From assembly GCF_900094555.1 (NCBI RefSeq), contig NZ_FMAC01000002.1, positions 1 through 64,000 of the forward strand: a stretch of DNA of 64,000 nt. The letters run 5' to 3'. This DNA is from Martinezella hainanensis (GTDB lineage: Bacteria; Pseudomonadota; Alphaproteobacteria; Rhizobiales; Rhizobiaceae). Each line of letters opens with the position of its first letter. Within the stretch, counting starts at the first letter, position 1. The translations under genes and the position numbers were made by a program. This document shows positions 52,937 to 62,026 of this stretch, in pieces. Below the pieces are notes generated by a model. That model was not told the DNA's origin and made no database searches. It saw only the letters and a program-made list of their open reading frames with translations.

Positions 52937-54544
52937 ATGACCGTCCTGAAATCAGAGATATCGACGCATAGCGATCGCTTCCGCGATAATCGCGCCGCCA
53001 TGCTGGAGGCGATCGGTGTCGCTGAGGCGGCTGCGACGCAGGCGGCGGAAGGCGGCGGCGCCCAGGCGCGCGAGCGTCACGTCAGCCGCGGCAAGATGCT
53101 GCCGCGCGATCGCGTTGCCGGCCTGATCGATCCCGCCACGCCCTTTCTGGAGATCGGGACGACAGCCGCGCATGGTCTCTATGGCGGCGATGCGCCGGGT
53201 GCCGGTCTGATCGCCGGTATCGGCCGCGTTTCCGGCCGCGATTGCATGATCGTCTGCAACGATGCCACGGTCAAAGGTGGCACCTACTATCCGATTACGG
53301 TGAAGAAGCATCTGCGGGCGCAGGAGATTGCAGCGGAGAACAATCTCCCCTGCATCTATCTCGTCGATTCCGGCGGCGCCAACCTGCCGAACCAGGACGA
53401 GGTGTTTCCGGATCGCGATCACTTCGGCCGCATCTTTTACAATCAGGCCAATATGTCGGCCGCCGGCATTCCGCAGATCGCCGTCGTCATGGGTTCCTGC
53501 ACGGCGGGTGGCGCCTATGTGCCGGCCATGTCGGACGAAACGATCATCGTCGAGAAGCAGGGAACGATCTTTCTCGCCGGCCCGCCGTTGGTCAAGGCAG
53601 CGACGGGGGAGGTGGTCTCTGCCGAGGATCTCGGCGGCGGTGACGTTCACACGCGCCTTTCCGGCGTTGCCGATCATCTGGCGCGCGACGATGCGCATGC
53701 GCTTGCGCTTGCCCGGCAGGCAGTCGCCAACCTCAATCGCCGCAAGCCCGAGGGTGTCGAGCTTCGCACGCCGGAAGCGCCGCTCTACGATCCCGAAGAG
53801 ATCCTGGGCATCGTCCCCTCGGATCTGCGCACGCCCTATGATGTGCGCGAGGTCATCGCCCGCATGGTGGATGGCTCTCGCCTCGATGAGTTCAAGGCGC
53901 GCTATGGTACGACGCTGGTCTGCGGCTTCGCCCATATTCACGGTATCCCCGTTGGGATTATCGCCAACAACGGCGTGCTCTTCTCGGAATCGGCGCTGAA
54001 GGGCACGCATTTCGTCGAGCTTTGCTCGCAGCGCAAGATCCCGCTGGTCTTCCTGCAGAATATCACCGGCTTCATGGTCGGTCGCAAATACGAGACCGAG
54101 GGCATCGCCAAGAACGGCGCCAAGCTGGTGACAGCTGTGGCCACCACCAAGGTCCCTAAGGTCACCATGTTGATCGGCGGCTCCTTTGGTGCCGGCAATT
54201 ACGGCATGGCCGGCCGCGCTTATTCGCCGCGGTTCCTCTGGACCTGGCCCAACAGCCGCATTTCGGTGATGGGCGGGGAGCAGGCGGCCGGTGTGCTCGC
54301 CACGGTGCGCGGCGAGGCGCTGGCGCGTGCCGGCAAGCCCTGGACGACAGAAGAAGAGGCCGCCTTCAAGGCGCCGACGCTCAAGATGTTCGAAACCCAG
54401 AGCCATCCCCTCTATGCCTCGGCCCGCCTCTGGGACGATGGTATTATCGACCCGCGCAAGAGCCGCGATGTGCTGGCTCTGTCGCTTTCAGCAGCACTCA
54501 ACGCGCCGATCGAAGACACACGCTTCGGTCTGTTCAGGATGTGA
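52937..54544 (+). CDS. Methylcrotonoyl-CoA carboxylase beta subunit
   Basis: A 535-residue carboxyltransferase. It shows [20 protein letters not shown], the acyl-CoA-binding [37 protein letters not shown], and the C-terminal [20 protein letters not shown] with [18 protein letters not shown], all typical of 3-methylcrotonyl-CoA carboxylase beta (MccB/LiuB) rather than propionyl-CoA carboxylase. It transfers CO2 from biotin on the alpha subunit. It is in operon order after isovaleryl-CoA dehydrogenase, with ridA between it and the alpha subunit. Confidence 0.95.
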   Translation: MTVLKSEISTHSDRFRDNRAAMLEAIGVAEAAATQAAEGGGAQARERHVSRGKMLPRDRVAGLIDPATPFLEIGTTAAHGLYGGDAPGAGLIAGIGRVSGRDCMIVCNDATVKGGTYYPITVKKHLRAQEIAAENNLPCIYLVDSGGANLPNQDEVFPDRDHFGRIFYNQANMSAAGIPQIAVVMGSCTAGGAYVPAMSDETIIVEKQGTIFLAGPPLVKAATGEVVSAEDLGGGDVHTRLSGVADHLARDDAHALALARQAVANLNRRKPEGVELRTPEAPLYDPEEILGIVPSDLRTPYDVREVIARMVDGSRLDEFKARYGTTLVCGFAHIHGIPVGIIANNGVLFSESALKGTHFVELCSQRKIPLVFLQNITGFMVGRKYETEGIAKNGAKLVTAVATTKVPKVTMLIGGSFGAGNYGMAGRAYSPRFLWTWPNSRISVMGGEQAAGVLATVRGEALARAGKPWTTEEEAAFKAPTLKMFETQSHPLYASARLWDDGIIDPRKSRDVLALSLSAALNAPIEDTRFGLFRM

Positions 54545-54554
54545 GGAGACGGAG

Positions 54555-54938
54555 ATGAAACGCGATGCCATCAATGCCAAGAATGCGCCGCAGCCCCGCG
54601 GCGGCTATGCCCAAGCCCTAAAGCTTGAGAATTTCGAGCGATTGCTTTTCGTCAGCGGCCAGATCCCGATGACGTCGGACGATACGCTTCCAGAGGGGTT
54701 CAAGGCGCAGGCTCGCCAGGCCTGGCTGAATGTCGATGCTCAGCTCAAAGCGGCCGGCATGACCAAGGACGATATCGTCAAGGTCACCACTTTTCTCGCT
54801 GATCGACACCATACGATGGAGAACCGCGAGATCCGCGCCGAATATCTAGGCCCCCTCACGCCGGCGATGACTGTCGTAATCGCTGGCATTTTCGATACCG
54901 CCTGGCTGCTCGAAGTCGAAGTCATTGCCGCGCAATAG
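54555..54938 (+). CDS. RidA-family protein
   Basis: A 127-residue member of the RidA (YjgF/YER057c/UK114) family. LLFVSGQIPMTSDD and the C-terminal PAMTVVIAGIFDTAWLLEVE (where RidA has the R.xxP..V..L segment) fit the fold, but the canonical catalytic Arg (R105 in Salmonella RidA) appears replaced in the PAMTVV region, so imine deaminase activity is not certain. The start at 54555 follows GAGGAGACGGAG. It lies ten bases after the carboxylase beta stop and nine before the alpha subunit start. Confidence 0.85.
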   Translation: MKRDAINAKNAPQPRGGYAQALKLENFERLLFVSGQIPMTSDDTLPEGFKAQARQAWLNVDAQLKAAGMTKDDIVKVTTFLADRHHTMENREIRAEYLGPLTPAMTVVIAGIFDTAWLLEVEVIAAQ

Positions 54939-54947
54939 GGTCTGCCG

Positions 54948-56936
54948 ATGTTTTCGAAGATACTGATCGCCAATCGCGGCGAAATCGCCTGCCGTGTCAT
55001 CCGCACGGCAAGGCGCCTCGGCATCCGCACAGTCGCCGTCTATTCCGACGCCGATCGGGATGCCCTGCATGTGGCGCAGGCAGACGAGGCTGTTCATATC
55101 GGCCCGGCGGCGGCGAGCGAAAGCTATCTCTCGAAGGAAAAGATCATCGCGGCGGCTCAGCGCACAGGCGCGGAAGCCATCCATCCAGGCTACGGTTTTC
55201 TTTCGGAAAACGCGGACTTTGCCGAAGCCGTCGAGGTTGCAGGCCTCATCTTCATCGGTCCGTCTCCAGCCTCCATCCGTGCCATGGGGCTCAAGGACGC
55301 CGCCAAGGCGCTGATGGAGCGGGCGGGAGTGCCTGTCGTGCCCGGCTATCACGGCGATCGTCAGGAACCCGGCTTTCTGGCCGAGCAGGCAACCAATATC
55401 GGCTTTCCGGTCCTCATCAAGGCGCGGGCCGGCGGCGGCGGCAAGGGCATGCGCCGCGTCGACAGGCCGGAGGAGTTCGAGGCCTCGCTGGAAGCGGCAA
55501 AGCGCGAGGCGAAATCGGCTTTCGGCGACGATGCCGTGCTGATCGAGAAATATCTGATCAAGCCGCGCCACATCGAGATCCAGGTCTTTGGTGACAGCCT
55601 TGGCAATGCCGTCCATCTCTTCGAGCGCGATTGCTCGCTGCAGCGCCGGCACCAGAAGGTGATCGAGGAGGCGCCAGCGCCCGGCATGACCGAGGAGATG
55701 CGCCGCGCGATGGGCGAAGCGGCCGTTCGCGCTGCCCGCGCCATCGATTATCGCGGCGCCGGCACGGTCGAATTCATCGCGGATGTCTCTGACGGTCTGT
55801 CGCCGGATCGTTTCTTCTTCATGGAAATGAACACCCGCCTGCAGGTCGAGCACCCCGTCACCGAGGCGATCGCCGGCGTCGACCTTGTCGAGTGGCAGTT
55901 GCGCGTCGCAAGCGGCGAACCGCTGCCGAAATCCCAGGACGAACTCACCATAAACGGCTGGGCCTTCGAAGCGCGCATCTACGCCGAAGACCCTTCGCGC
56001 GGCTTCCTGCCGGCAACCGGGACGCTCTCGCACTTACGCTTCCCCGAAGGCGATGTCCGCATCGACGCGGGCGTGCGCGAAGGCGATGGCATCACCCCGC
56101 ATTACGATCCGCTGATTGCCAAGCTGACGGTGCATGCGCCGGATCGCGCGGCCGCTCTTGCCAAGCTCACGCGCGGGTTGGAGCAGATGCAGGTTGCTGG
56201 AACCACGACCAATCTCGATTTCCTCATTCGTCTTAGCCGCCAGCCGGATTTCGCCGCCGGCCATCCAGATACGGGATTGATCGATCGGGACGTGGAGGCG
56301 CTGACCTCGGCGCGGCAGCCGGACGACACGGCCCTTGCGATCGCTGCTATTGTCGAAGCGGGTGGATTTGTTCAGGTTGCTGGCAACGACCTCTCCCATT
56401 CGCTCGGTGCGTGGCAGCTTTGGGGCGAAGCAAACCGTCCCGTCACGCTGCATTTTGCCGGCGGTCAGAGAAATTGCCGCGTGACAGCAAAGGGCCTGAC
56501 ACTTTTTGGCGTTGCCTTTGATGATCGCACCCTCCTTGTCCGCCTCTTCGAAGGGAAGGGCTTTGCCCGACGCATCGAGATCGACAGTCGGCAGTCCCAT
56601 GTCGATCTCTTCGAGACGACATCAGGCATGACGTTGTTCCTCGACGGGCATGCGTATCATTTCCATCGCCTCGATCCGCTCGATGGTGGCGAGGAGACCG
56701 TGGCCGGCGGCGATCGCGTGATCGCGCCGATGCCGGGCCTCGTGAAGATCGTCCGCGTGCGCGAGGGCGACACAGTGGCGAAGGGGCAGGCGCTGATCGT
56801 CATGGAGGCCATGAAGATGGAGCTGACGCTGACGGCGGCGCGCGACGGCATCGTCGAAAGTCTGCATGTCGGCGAGGGCGATCAAACCAGCGAAAGCGCT
56901 GTGCTTCTGTCGCTTCGACCAGAGGATGTCGCATGA
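54948..56936 (+). CDS. Methylcrotonoyl-CoA carboxylase alpha subunit (biotin)
   Basis: A 662-residue biotin-dependent carboxylase. The N-terminal biotin carboxylase domain (1-450) has FSKILIANRGEIACRVIRTA, the ATP-grasp loop ARAGGGGKGMRRV, and FMEMNTRLQVEHPVTE. The linker BT domain follows. The C-terminal biotinyl domain carries VMEAMKMEL with the biotinylated Lys at residue ~623. With the beta subunit it carboxylates 3-methylcrotonyl-CoA to 3-methylglutaconyl-CoA. Its stop overlaps the HMG-CoA lyase start by four bases (ATGA). Confidence 0.95.
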   Translation: MFSKILIANRGEIACRVIRTARRLGIRTVAVYSDADRDALHVAQADEAVHIGPAAASESYLSKEKIIAAAQRTGAEAIHPGYGFLSENADFAEAVEVAGLIFIGPSPASIRAMGLKDAAKALMERAGVPVVPGYHGDRQEPGFLAEQATNIGFPVLIKARAGGGGKGMRRVDRPEEFEASLEAAKREAKSAFGDDAVLIEKYLIKPRHIEIQVFGDSLGNAVHLFERDCSLQRRHQKVIEEAPAPGMTEEMRRAMGEAAVRAARAIDYRGAGTVEFIADVSDGLSPDRFFFMEMNTRLQVEHPVTEAIAGVDLVEWQLRVASGEPLPKSQDELTINGWAFEARIYAEDPSRGFLPATGTLSHLRFPEGDVRIDAGVREGDGITPHYDPLIAKLTVHAPDRAAALAKLTRGLEQMQVAGTTTNLDFLIRLSRQPDFAAGHPDTGLIDRDVEALTSARQPDDTALAIAAIVEAGGFVQVAGNDLSHSLGAWQLWGEANRPVTLHFAGGQRNCRVTAKGLTLFGVAFDDRTLLVRLFEGKGFARRIEIDSRQSHVDLFETTSGMTLFLDGHAYHFHRLDPLDGGEETVAGGDRVIAPMPGLVKIVRVREGDTVAKGQALIVMEAMKMELTLTAARDGIVESLHVGEGDQTSESAVLLSLRPEDVA

Positions 56937-57802
56937 CCGACCAGCCTTCCAACCACGTCACCATCGTCGAAATGGCGCCGCGCGACGGCCTGCAGAATGA
57001 GAAACAGCCGGTCGATACCGCACGCAAGATCGAGCTGGTCGACCTGCTGTCGGATTGCGGCTTCGAGCGCATCGAAGTCACGAGCTTCGTCAGCCCGAAA
57101 TGGGTGCCGCAGCTTGCCGATGCCGCTGCCGTCATGGCTGGAATAAATCGGCGTCCCGGTGTCAGCTACGCGGCGCTCGCACCCAATATGCAGGGTTTCG
57201 AGGCAGCGCTTGCTGCCGACGCCGATGAAGTCGCGATCTTCGCCTCCGCGTCCGAAACCTTTTCCATGCGCAACATCAATTGCTCGATCGCCGAGAGCAT
57301 CGAGCGCTTCCGGCCGGTGGCCGCTGCCAGCAGGGATCGTGGCGTTCCATTGCGCGGCTATGTCAGCTGCGTCGTCGAATGCCCTTACGAAGGCGCGGTG
57401 CCGCCGCAGAATGTCGTCAGCGTTGCCTGGCAGCTCCGGGCGCTGGGCTGCTATGAGATCAGCCTCGGCGACACGATCGGCAAGGGTTCGCCAGAGGCCG
57501 TCGACCGGATGCTCGCCGCGGTTCTGGGCGAGCTGCCCGCCGCCGCGCTGGCAGGCCATTTTCATGATACGTCCGGACGGGCGCTCGAGAATATCGGCGT
57601 CGCTCTGGAGCGCGGCCTGCGGTTGTTCGATGCGTCGGCGGGCGGTCTTGGCGGTTGCCCCTTCGCTCCCGGCGCCAAGGGCAATGTCGATACGGTTTCG
57701 GTCGACGACTATCTGACGGCGAGGGATTACGAAACCGGTCTCGATAAGGACAAGCTTGCCCACGCCGCCGCCTTTGCCCGCAGCCTCAGGAGTGCCCCAT
57801 GA
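56933..57802 (+). CDS. Hydroxymethylglutaryl-CoA lyase
   Basis: A 289-residue TIM-barrel lyase that splits HMG-CoA to acetyl-CoA and acetoacetate, the last step of leucine breakdown. The HMGL signatures are VEMAPRDGLQNEKQPVDT with metal-binding Asp and catalytic Arg, the GHFHDTSGRALENI metal-binding His pair, and GGLGGCPFAPGAKGNVDT with the active Cys. It overlaps its neighbours by four bases on each side (ATGA), so it is tightly coupled. Confidence 0.95.
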   Translation: MTDQPSNHVTIVEMAPRDGLQNEKQPVDTARKIELVDLLSDCGFERIEVTSFVSPKWVPQLADAAAVMAGINRRPGVSYAALAPNMQGFEAALAADADEVAIFASASETFSMRNINCSIAESIERFRPVAAASRDRGVPLRGYVSCVVECPYEGAVPPQNVVSVAWQLRALGCYEISLGDTIGKGSPEAVDRMLAAVLGELPAAALAGHFHDTSGRALENIGVALERGLRLFDASAGGLGGCPFAPGAKGNVDTVSVDDYLTARDYETGLDKDKLAHAAAFARSLRSAP

Positions 57803-58587
57803 TATCGCAAACGATCCGCATCGCCACCGATGAGCGCGGTGTTGCCCGTCTGACGCTCGCACGCCCGGAAAAGCACAATGCGCTGTCGGCGGAGATGATC
57901 GATGATTTGACCGCGGCAACGGACGATCTTGCTCACGACAGGTCGGTCCGGGTCGTCGTGCTGAGCGGCGAGGGCGCCAGCTTCTGCGCGGGCGGCGATC
58001 TCGGCTGGATGCGTGCCCAGTTCGACGCCACGCGGGACGGGCGCATGGCCGAGGCGCGACGGCTTGCCATGCTCTTCAAGGCGTTGAACGAGTTGCCGAA
58101 GCCTCTGATCGCCCGCGTCCAGGGCAACGCTTTTGGCGGTGGTATCGGCATCCTGAGCGTTTGCGACATGGTGATCTCGGCATCGACAGCCCGCTTTGGC
58201 CTGACGGAGGTACGCCTCGGTATCATTCCCGCCACCATCAGCCCTTACGTCGTCGCCCGCATCGGCGAAACGAATGCCCGCCCGCTCTTCCTCTCCGGCA
58301 AGATCATCGATGCGTGGCAGGCACATGCCACAGGTCTCCTGTCCCGTGTCGTGGCGGAAGAGGCGCTGGATGAGGCCGTGGAGGCCGAGGTCCGCCATTT
58401 CCTGGTGGCGTCTCCACAGGCGGCTGCCCGCGCCAAGGCCCTGGCACGCTCCGTCGGCAGGCCGATCACCGACGACATGATCGATCATGTCGTCAAGCAA
58501 TTGGCGGATGCGTGGGAGAGCGAGGAGGCGATGGAGGGCATTACCGCCTTCTTCGAAAAGCGGCAGCCAAGCTGGCGACCGGTTTGA
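57799..58587 (+). CDS. Methylglutaconyl-CoA hydratase (crotonase family)
   Basis: A 262-residue crotonase-fold protein. The oxyanion hole segments are GEGASFCAGGDLGWMRAQF and NAFGGGIGILSVCDMVIS, and the two acidic residues expected in a hydratase appear in FGLTEVRLGIIPATISPYV. Position at the end of the leucine operon, after HMG-CoA lyase, indicates hydration of 3-methylglutaconyl-CoA (LiuC). It overlaps the preceding gene by four bases. No acetoacetyl-CoA synthetase or transferase gene follows. Confidence 0.9.
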   Translation: MISQTIRIATDERGVARLTLARPEKHNALSAEMIDDLTAATDDLAHDRSVRVVVLSGEGASFCAGGDLGWMRAQFDATRDGRMAEARRLAMLFKALNELPKPLIARVQGNAFGGGIGILSVCDMVISASTARFGLTEVRLGIIPATISPYVVARIGETNARPLFLSGKIIDAWQAHATGLLSRVVAEEALDEAVEAEVRHFLVASPQAAARAKALARSVGRPITDDMIDHVVKQLADAWESEEAMEGITAFFEKRQPSWRPV

Positions 58588-58636
58588 GGCGCATGCCGTT
58601 ATCGCAAAACCGCTGCGCACCTTTGCGCGGCATGCG

Positions 58637-60007
58637 TTAAGCCGATCTGTTGTTTTCGATCGTCAGTTGCGGGAACTGCGTGCTTCCCTTGATGAGATCG
58701 CCGGATGCCGGCTTGTCCCAGCGAAAGCCCATGATCGCGGCTTGCTGCATCTCCTGGAAAAGGTTGCCCGCAATCACCGCCGAGCCGGCGCCGTCGGCGA
58801 CCGAAACGACACAGCCGATGCCGGCGTGCCTGATGATATTGCCGGTCGCGACGACGTTGCGGAGATATTGCCCCCAGCCGAGCCGCATGCCCCAGAGTGG
58901 CGCATTCTCGATGACATTATCGGCAACAAGCGTATCGGCTTCCGCGGAGATGCCGATGCCAAAGCCGCCATCCTGCGCGTAGGGTGCCGTCAGCGACAGG
59001 TTGCGGATGACATTGCCCGTCACCGAGGCGAGCCTGCCGCCCCTGTCGAAGTTGGTGACCGAGATGCCGTTCGCGGCTCCGTCGACTAGATTGTTGTTGA
59101 TCGCGGCGCCGACGAACTCGAATTCGCAATAGATGGCGGTTTCGCCCGAGCGCAGGCACTGATTGTTCGAGATCTGCACATTCGATGCTGAGTTGGCGCG
59201 GATGGCGGTGAAGGCGCAATCGGTAACCTGGTTGCCCGAAACCGTGACGCCATCGGCGCGGAAGACATTGATGCCGTTGCCGTTCTGGCCGGTGCCGCCG
59301 CCATTGGCGCGGATGCGGGCAATGCGGTTGTTGGTGACGGTGCTGCCATCTTCGGCTTTGTCCCAGCGATGGATGAGGATGCCGCCATTGCCGCAATCCT
59401 CGACGCGGTTGCTGGCAACCGTCAATCCCGTTGACTGGACGGAGTAGATACCGGCCTCGGCGGCGCCGGAGATGCGGCTGCGTTCGATCCGGCCGCCGCA
59501 GCGCTCCAGTTGAAGCGCATGCTTGCGGCTGCCCGATATCTCGCAATTGTCGATCAGAACTTCGTCGACGCCGGTAAATTGCAGGAGGCCGCCGGCATAA
59601 TCGGCAAGCCAGCGGTTGCCGCCGTCGAGCACGAGGCCGGAAAGCTCGATGCGTTTGGCCCTATCCGCATTCATCAGATGGCCGTCGCCGCTATAGACCA
59701 GCCGCGAAGCGCCGGGAACGCCTGTCATGCGGGTATTATCAGGCAGCGTCAGGTTGGAGATGTTGTATGTGCCCGGCGGCAGGAAGAGCGGCATGTTGGT
59801 GCGCGCCGCATTGTCGATCATCGCCTGCAGCTTGCCGCTCCTGAAATCGCTCGCTCCCGGCGTGGTTTTCAGCGCAACGGCATCGATTGGCCCCCGCAGC
59901 TCGGCGCCTGCCATCTTGGCAAGCGGCGCGGCGAAAACGCGGGGCGCAAGCAGGCCCGCCGCTGCCGAGGCAGCGAGGGAAGCGATGAAAGCGCGGCGCT
60001 GGATCAT
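58637..60007 (-). CDS. Tat-exported right-handed repeat protein (TIGR03808 type)
   Basis: A 456-residue exported protein. A twin-arginine signal (MIQRRAFIASLAASAAAG) with an AFA-like cleavage region starts it. The mature part is a right-handed parallel beta helix with repeated N-x-(I/V) coils such as SVTGNVIRNLSL, VADNVIENAPLWG and VISGNQV-like turns, reminiscent of polysaccharide lyases and C5 epimerases. I match it to the TAT-translocated repetitive protein family TIGR03808. No function is known; a periplasmic polysaccharide-acting enzyme is possible. It is a single gene, convergent with the leucine operon. Confidence 0.85.
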   Translation of the reverse strand: MIQRRAFIASLAASAAAGLLAPRVFAAPLAKMAGAELRGPIDAVALKTTPGASDFRSGKLQAMIDNAARTNMPLFLPPGTYNISNLTLPDNTRMTGVPGASRLVYSGDGHLMNADRAKRIELSGLVLDGGNRWLADYAGGLLQFTGVDEVLIDNCEISGSRKHALQLERCGGRIERSRISGAAEAGIYSVQSTGLTVASNRVEDCGNGGILIHRWDKAEDGSTVTNNRIARIRANGGGTGQNGNGINVFRADGVTVSGNQVTDCAFTAIRANSASNVQISNNQCLRSGETAIYCEFEFVGAAINNNLVDGAANGISVTNFDRGGRLASVTGNVIRNLSLTAPYAQDGGFGIGISAEADTLVADNVIENAPLWGMRLGWGQYLRNVVATGNIIRHAGIGCVVSVADGAGSAVIAGNLFQEMQQAAIMGFRWDKPASGDLIKGSTQFPQLTIENNRSA

Positions 60008-60215
60008 TGTGAACTCCGTAGATGACGCCTACGAAGCAGAAATCATGCCAAGACCATCTGTGTCGTTTTGATACAGAAGTGGGTCTCGAAAGGCGTTCGG
60101 ACTGCAGAAAGCGCGGACACCCCCGCCATTTCATTTACCAGTCTGATCCATACGAAGCTCAGCCAACGATCGATCTGTCCTAGGGGCGACTCACAGCGCA
60201 TGTTACCCCTGCCAC
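60008..60215. other. Intergenic region between divergent Tat-protein and nitrilase genes
   Basis: About 208 bases separating two divergent genes, so it should hold both promoters. By eye there is no strong palindrome and no clear -35/-10 pair. Short frames here have no family signal. Confidence 0.4.
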
Positions 60216-60986
60216 ATGCGGATCGCGGCTTTTCAACGTCTGGCACTTTTCGACGCCGTCGAGCAGGCGGCCGAGGTTTTGGCGCGCGATCTGGCCTGGG
60301 CGGAAGCGCAAGGCATCGACCTTGCCCTCTTCCCCGAGTGCTATCTGCAGGGACATAGCTACAACGAAGCCATCGCCAGACGCCGTGCGCTTTCCCTCGA
60401 CGACCCGGATCTGAACGCGCTTATCGCTCGCTTCGCAGCGGGGAGAACGACCGCCATCGTCGGCCTTTTCGAGCGCAGGAACGATGGGGTCTACAACAGC
60501 GCCATTGTTGCCAAATCGAGCCGGATTAACGGAGTCTATGCCAAGGCTCATCCGCTTGAGAAGGGTTGCATGCCCGGAAGGGATTTCCCCGTTTGGGATG
60601 AGAGCCATTGGCGCTTCGGCATTAATATCTGCGCCGATCTCAGATATCCCTATACCGCGCACCGTCTGGCCCGAAAGGGAGCAGGCCTCATCTGCAATCC
60701 CGTCAATCTCATGCTGCGTCCGCACAAGGCCGAGATGTGGCATAGGCCCGGCATTTCGGGGCTGCAGATTTGCGCAAGGCATACAGGCTGTTGGGTCATG
60801 GCATCGGATGTCGTTGGCAGCAACGGTGATGGCTGGGTCAGCTATGGCAGCAGCGCGATCGTCGATCCAAACGGCGTCGTCGTCGCCAAGGCCAAGCCCT
60901 ATTGCGAAGATGTTCTCGTCTTCGACCTGCCGGATCGGCAACCCGAACGCGGATTCGTTCAAAAAGCTGCTGTCATCGCTACCTAA
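60216..60986 (+). CDS. Carbon-nitrogen hydrolase (nitrilase superfamily)
   Basis: A 256-residue nitrilase-superfamily amidohydrolase. The Glu-Lys-Cys triad is complete: Glu41 (LALFPECYL), Lys110 (YAKAHPLEKG) and Cys139 (NICADLRYP). It likely hydrolyses an amide or carbamoyl bond of a small molecule; the family is too broad to fix a substrate. The gene is alone, followed after 29 bases by the exonuclease-ligase pair on the same strand, so shared transcription is possible. Confidence 0.9.
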   Translation: MRIAAFQRLALFDAVEQAAEVLARDLAWAEAQGIDLALFPECYLQGHSYNEAIARRRALSLDDPDLNALIARFAAGRTTAIVGLFERRNDGVYNSAIVAKSSRINGVYAKAHPLEKGCMPGRDFPVWDESHWRFGINICADLRYPYTAHRLARKGAGLICNPVNLMLRPHKAEMWHRPGISGLQICARHTGCWVMASDVVGSNGDGWVSYGSSAIVDPNGVVVAKAKPYCEDVLVFDLPDRQPERGFVQKAAVIAT

Positions 60987-61015
60987 TCGTGCAAATCGCG
61001 CTATCCTCCTGAATC

Positions 61016-62026
61016 ATGAGACCGGAACAACTGCTCTATCCAGCGCCTCAGGGATTGTTCTGCCCGATCGGCGGCTTTTATATCGATCCCGTACAGCCGG
61101 TCGAGCGCGCGCTCGTCACACATGGCCATTCCGATCATGCCCGCTCCGGCCACGCCCATGTGCTCGCCACGCGCCAGACGCTCGATATCATGCGCATCCG
61201 CTACGGCGATGGCTTTGCCGGATCGGAGCAGGCGGTTGCCTTCGGGGAGGAAGTGACGATCAATGGCGTGAAGGTGCACTTCTATCCGGCAGGCCATGTG
61301 CTCGGCTCGGCGCAGATCGCCGTGGAGAGGGATGGGCTGCGGATCGTCGTTTCCGGCGATTACAAACGCTGGCCGGACCCGACCTGTGAAGCCTATGTGC
61401 CGGTTCCCTGCGATGTCTTCATCACCGAGGCTACCTTCGGTCTGCCGGTCTTTCACCATCCCGATCCCATGGCCGAGACACGCAAGCTGCTGGCTTCGCT
61501 TCGCCAGTTTCCGGAGCGAACGCATCTGGTCGGCGCCTACGCGCTCGGCAAGGCGCAGCGCGTCATTCGGCTCTTGCGCGATGCCGGCTATGACAAGCCG
61601 ATCTACATTCACGGCGCGCTCGAGACCCTGTGCGACTATTATGTCAGCCAGGGCATCGCGCTTGGCGAGCTCAAGCCGGCCACCGTCGAAAGCCGCGATC
61701 AGTCGATCTTCCACGGCGCCGTCGTCGTCGGCCCGCCCTCCGCCTTCCAGGATCGCTGGGCGAGGCGCTTCCACGATCCGCTCCCGGCTTTCGCATCCGG
61801 CTGGATGATGGTGCGCCAGCGCGCCAAACAGCTCGGCGTCGAGCTGCCGCTGGTCATTTCGGATCACTGCGACTGGCCGGAACTCACCGAGACGATCTCC
61901 GATCTCAAGCCGAGCGAGGTCTGGGTCACCCACGGACGCGAGGAGGCCCTGGTACGCTGGTGCGAGCTGCAGGGCATCGCCGCCAAGCCGCTGCATCTCA
62001 TCGGCTATGAAGACGAGGGCGATTGA
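61016..62026 (+). CDS. Ligase-associated DNA exonuclease (MBL/beta-CASP-like)
   Basis: A 336-residue metallo-beta-lactamase-fold protein of the ligase-associated exonuclease (YSH1/CPSF-like) family. The metal motif is VTHGHSDHARSGH, followed by FYPAGHVLGSAQI and VSGDYKRWPDPTCE; SDHCDWPELTETI is near the C terminus. It overlaps the DNA ligase gene by four bases (ATGA), so the pair act together in DNA repair. It starts ATG at 61016 with a weak Shine-Dalgarno (CCTCCTGAATC has none on this strand). Confidence 0.9.
   Translation: MRPEQLLYPAPQGLFCPIGGFYIDPVQPVERALVTHGHSDHARSGHAHVLATRQTLDIMRIRYGDGFAGSEQAVAFGEEVTINGVKVHFYPAGHVLGSAQIAVERDGLRIVVSGDYKRWPDPTCEAYVPVPCDVFITEATFGLPVFHHPDPMAETRKLLASLRQFPERTHLVGAYALGKAQRVIRLLRDAGYDKPIYIHGALETLCDYYVSQGIALGELKPATVESRDQSIFHGAVVVGPPSAFQDRWARRFHDPLPAFASGWMMVRQRAKQLGVELPLVISDHCDWPELTETISDLKPSEVWVTHGREEALVRWCELQGIAAKPLHLIGYEDEGD

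Noticed and set aside
52952..54406. A 484-codon minus-strand frame opposite the carboxylase beta gene
   Set aside because: Shadow of a conserved gene; no Shine-Dalgarno or domain.
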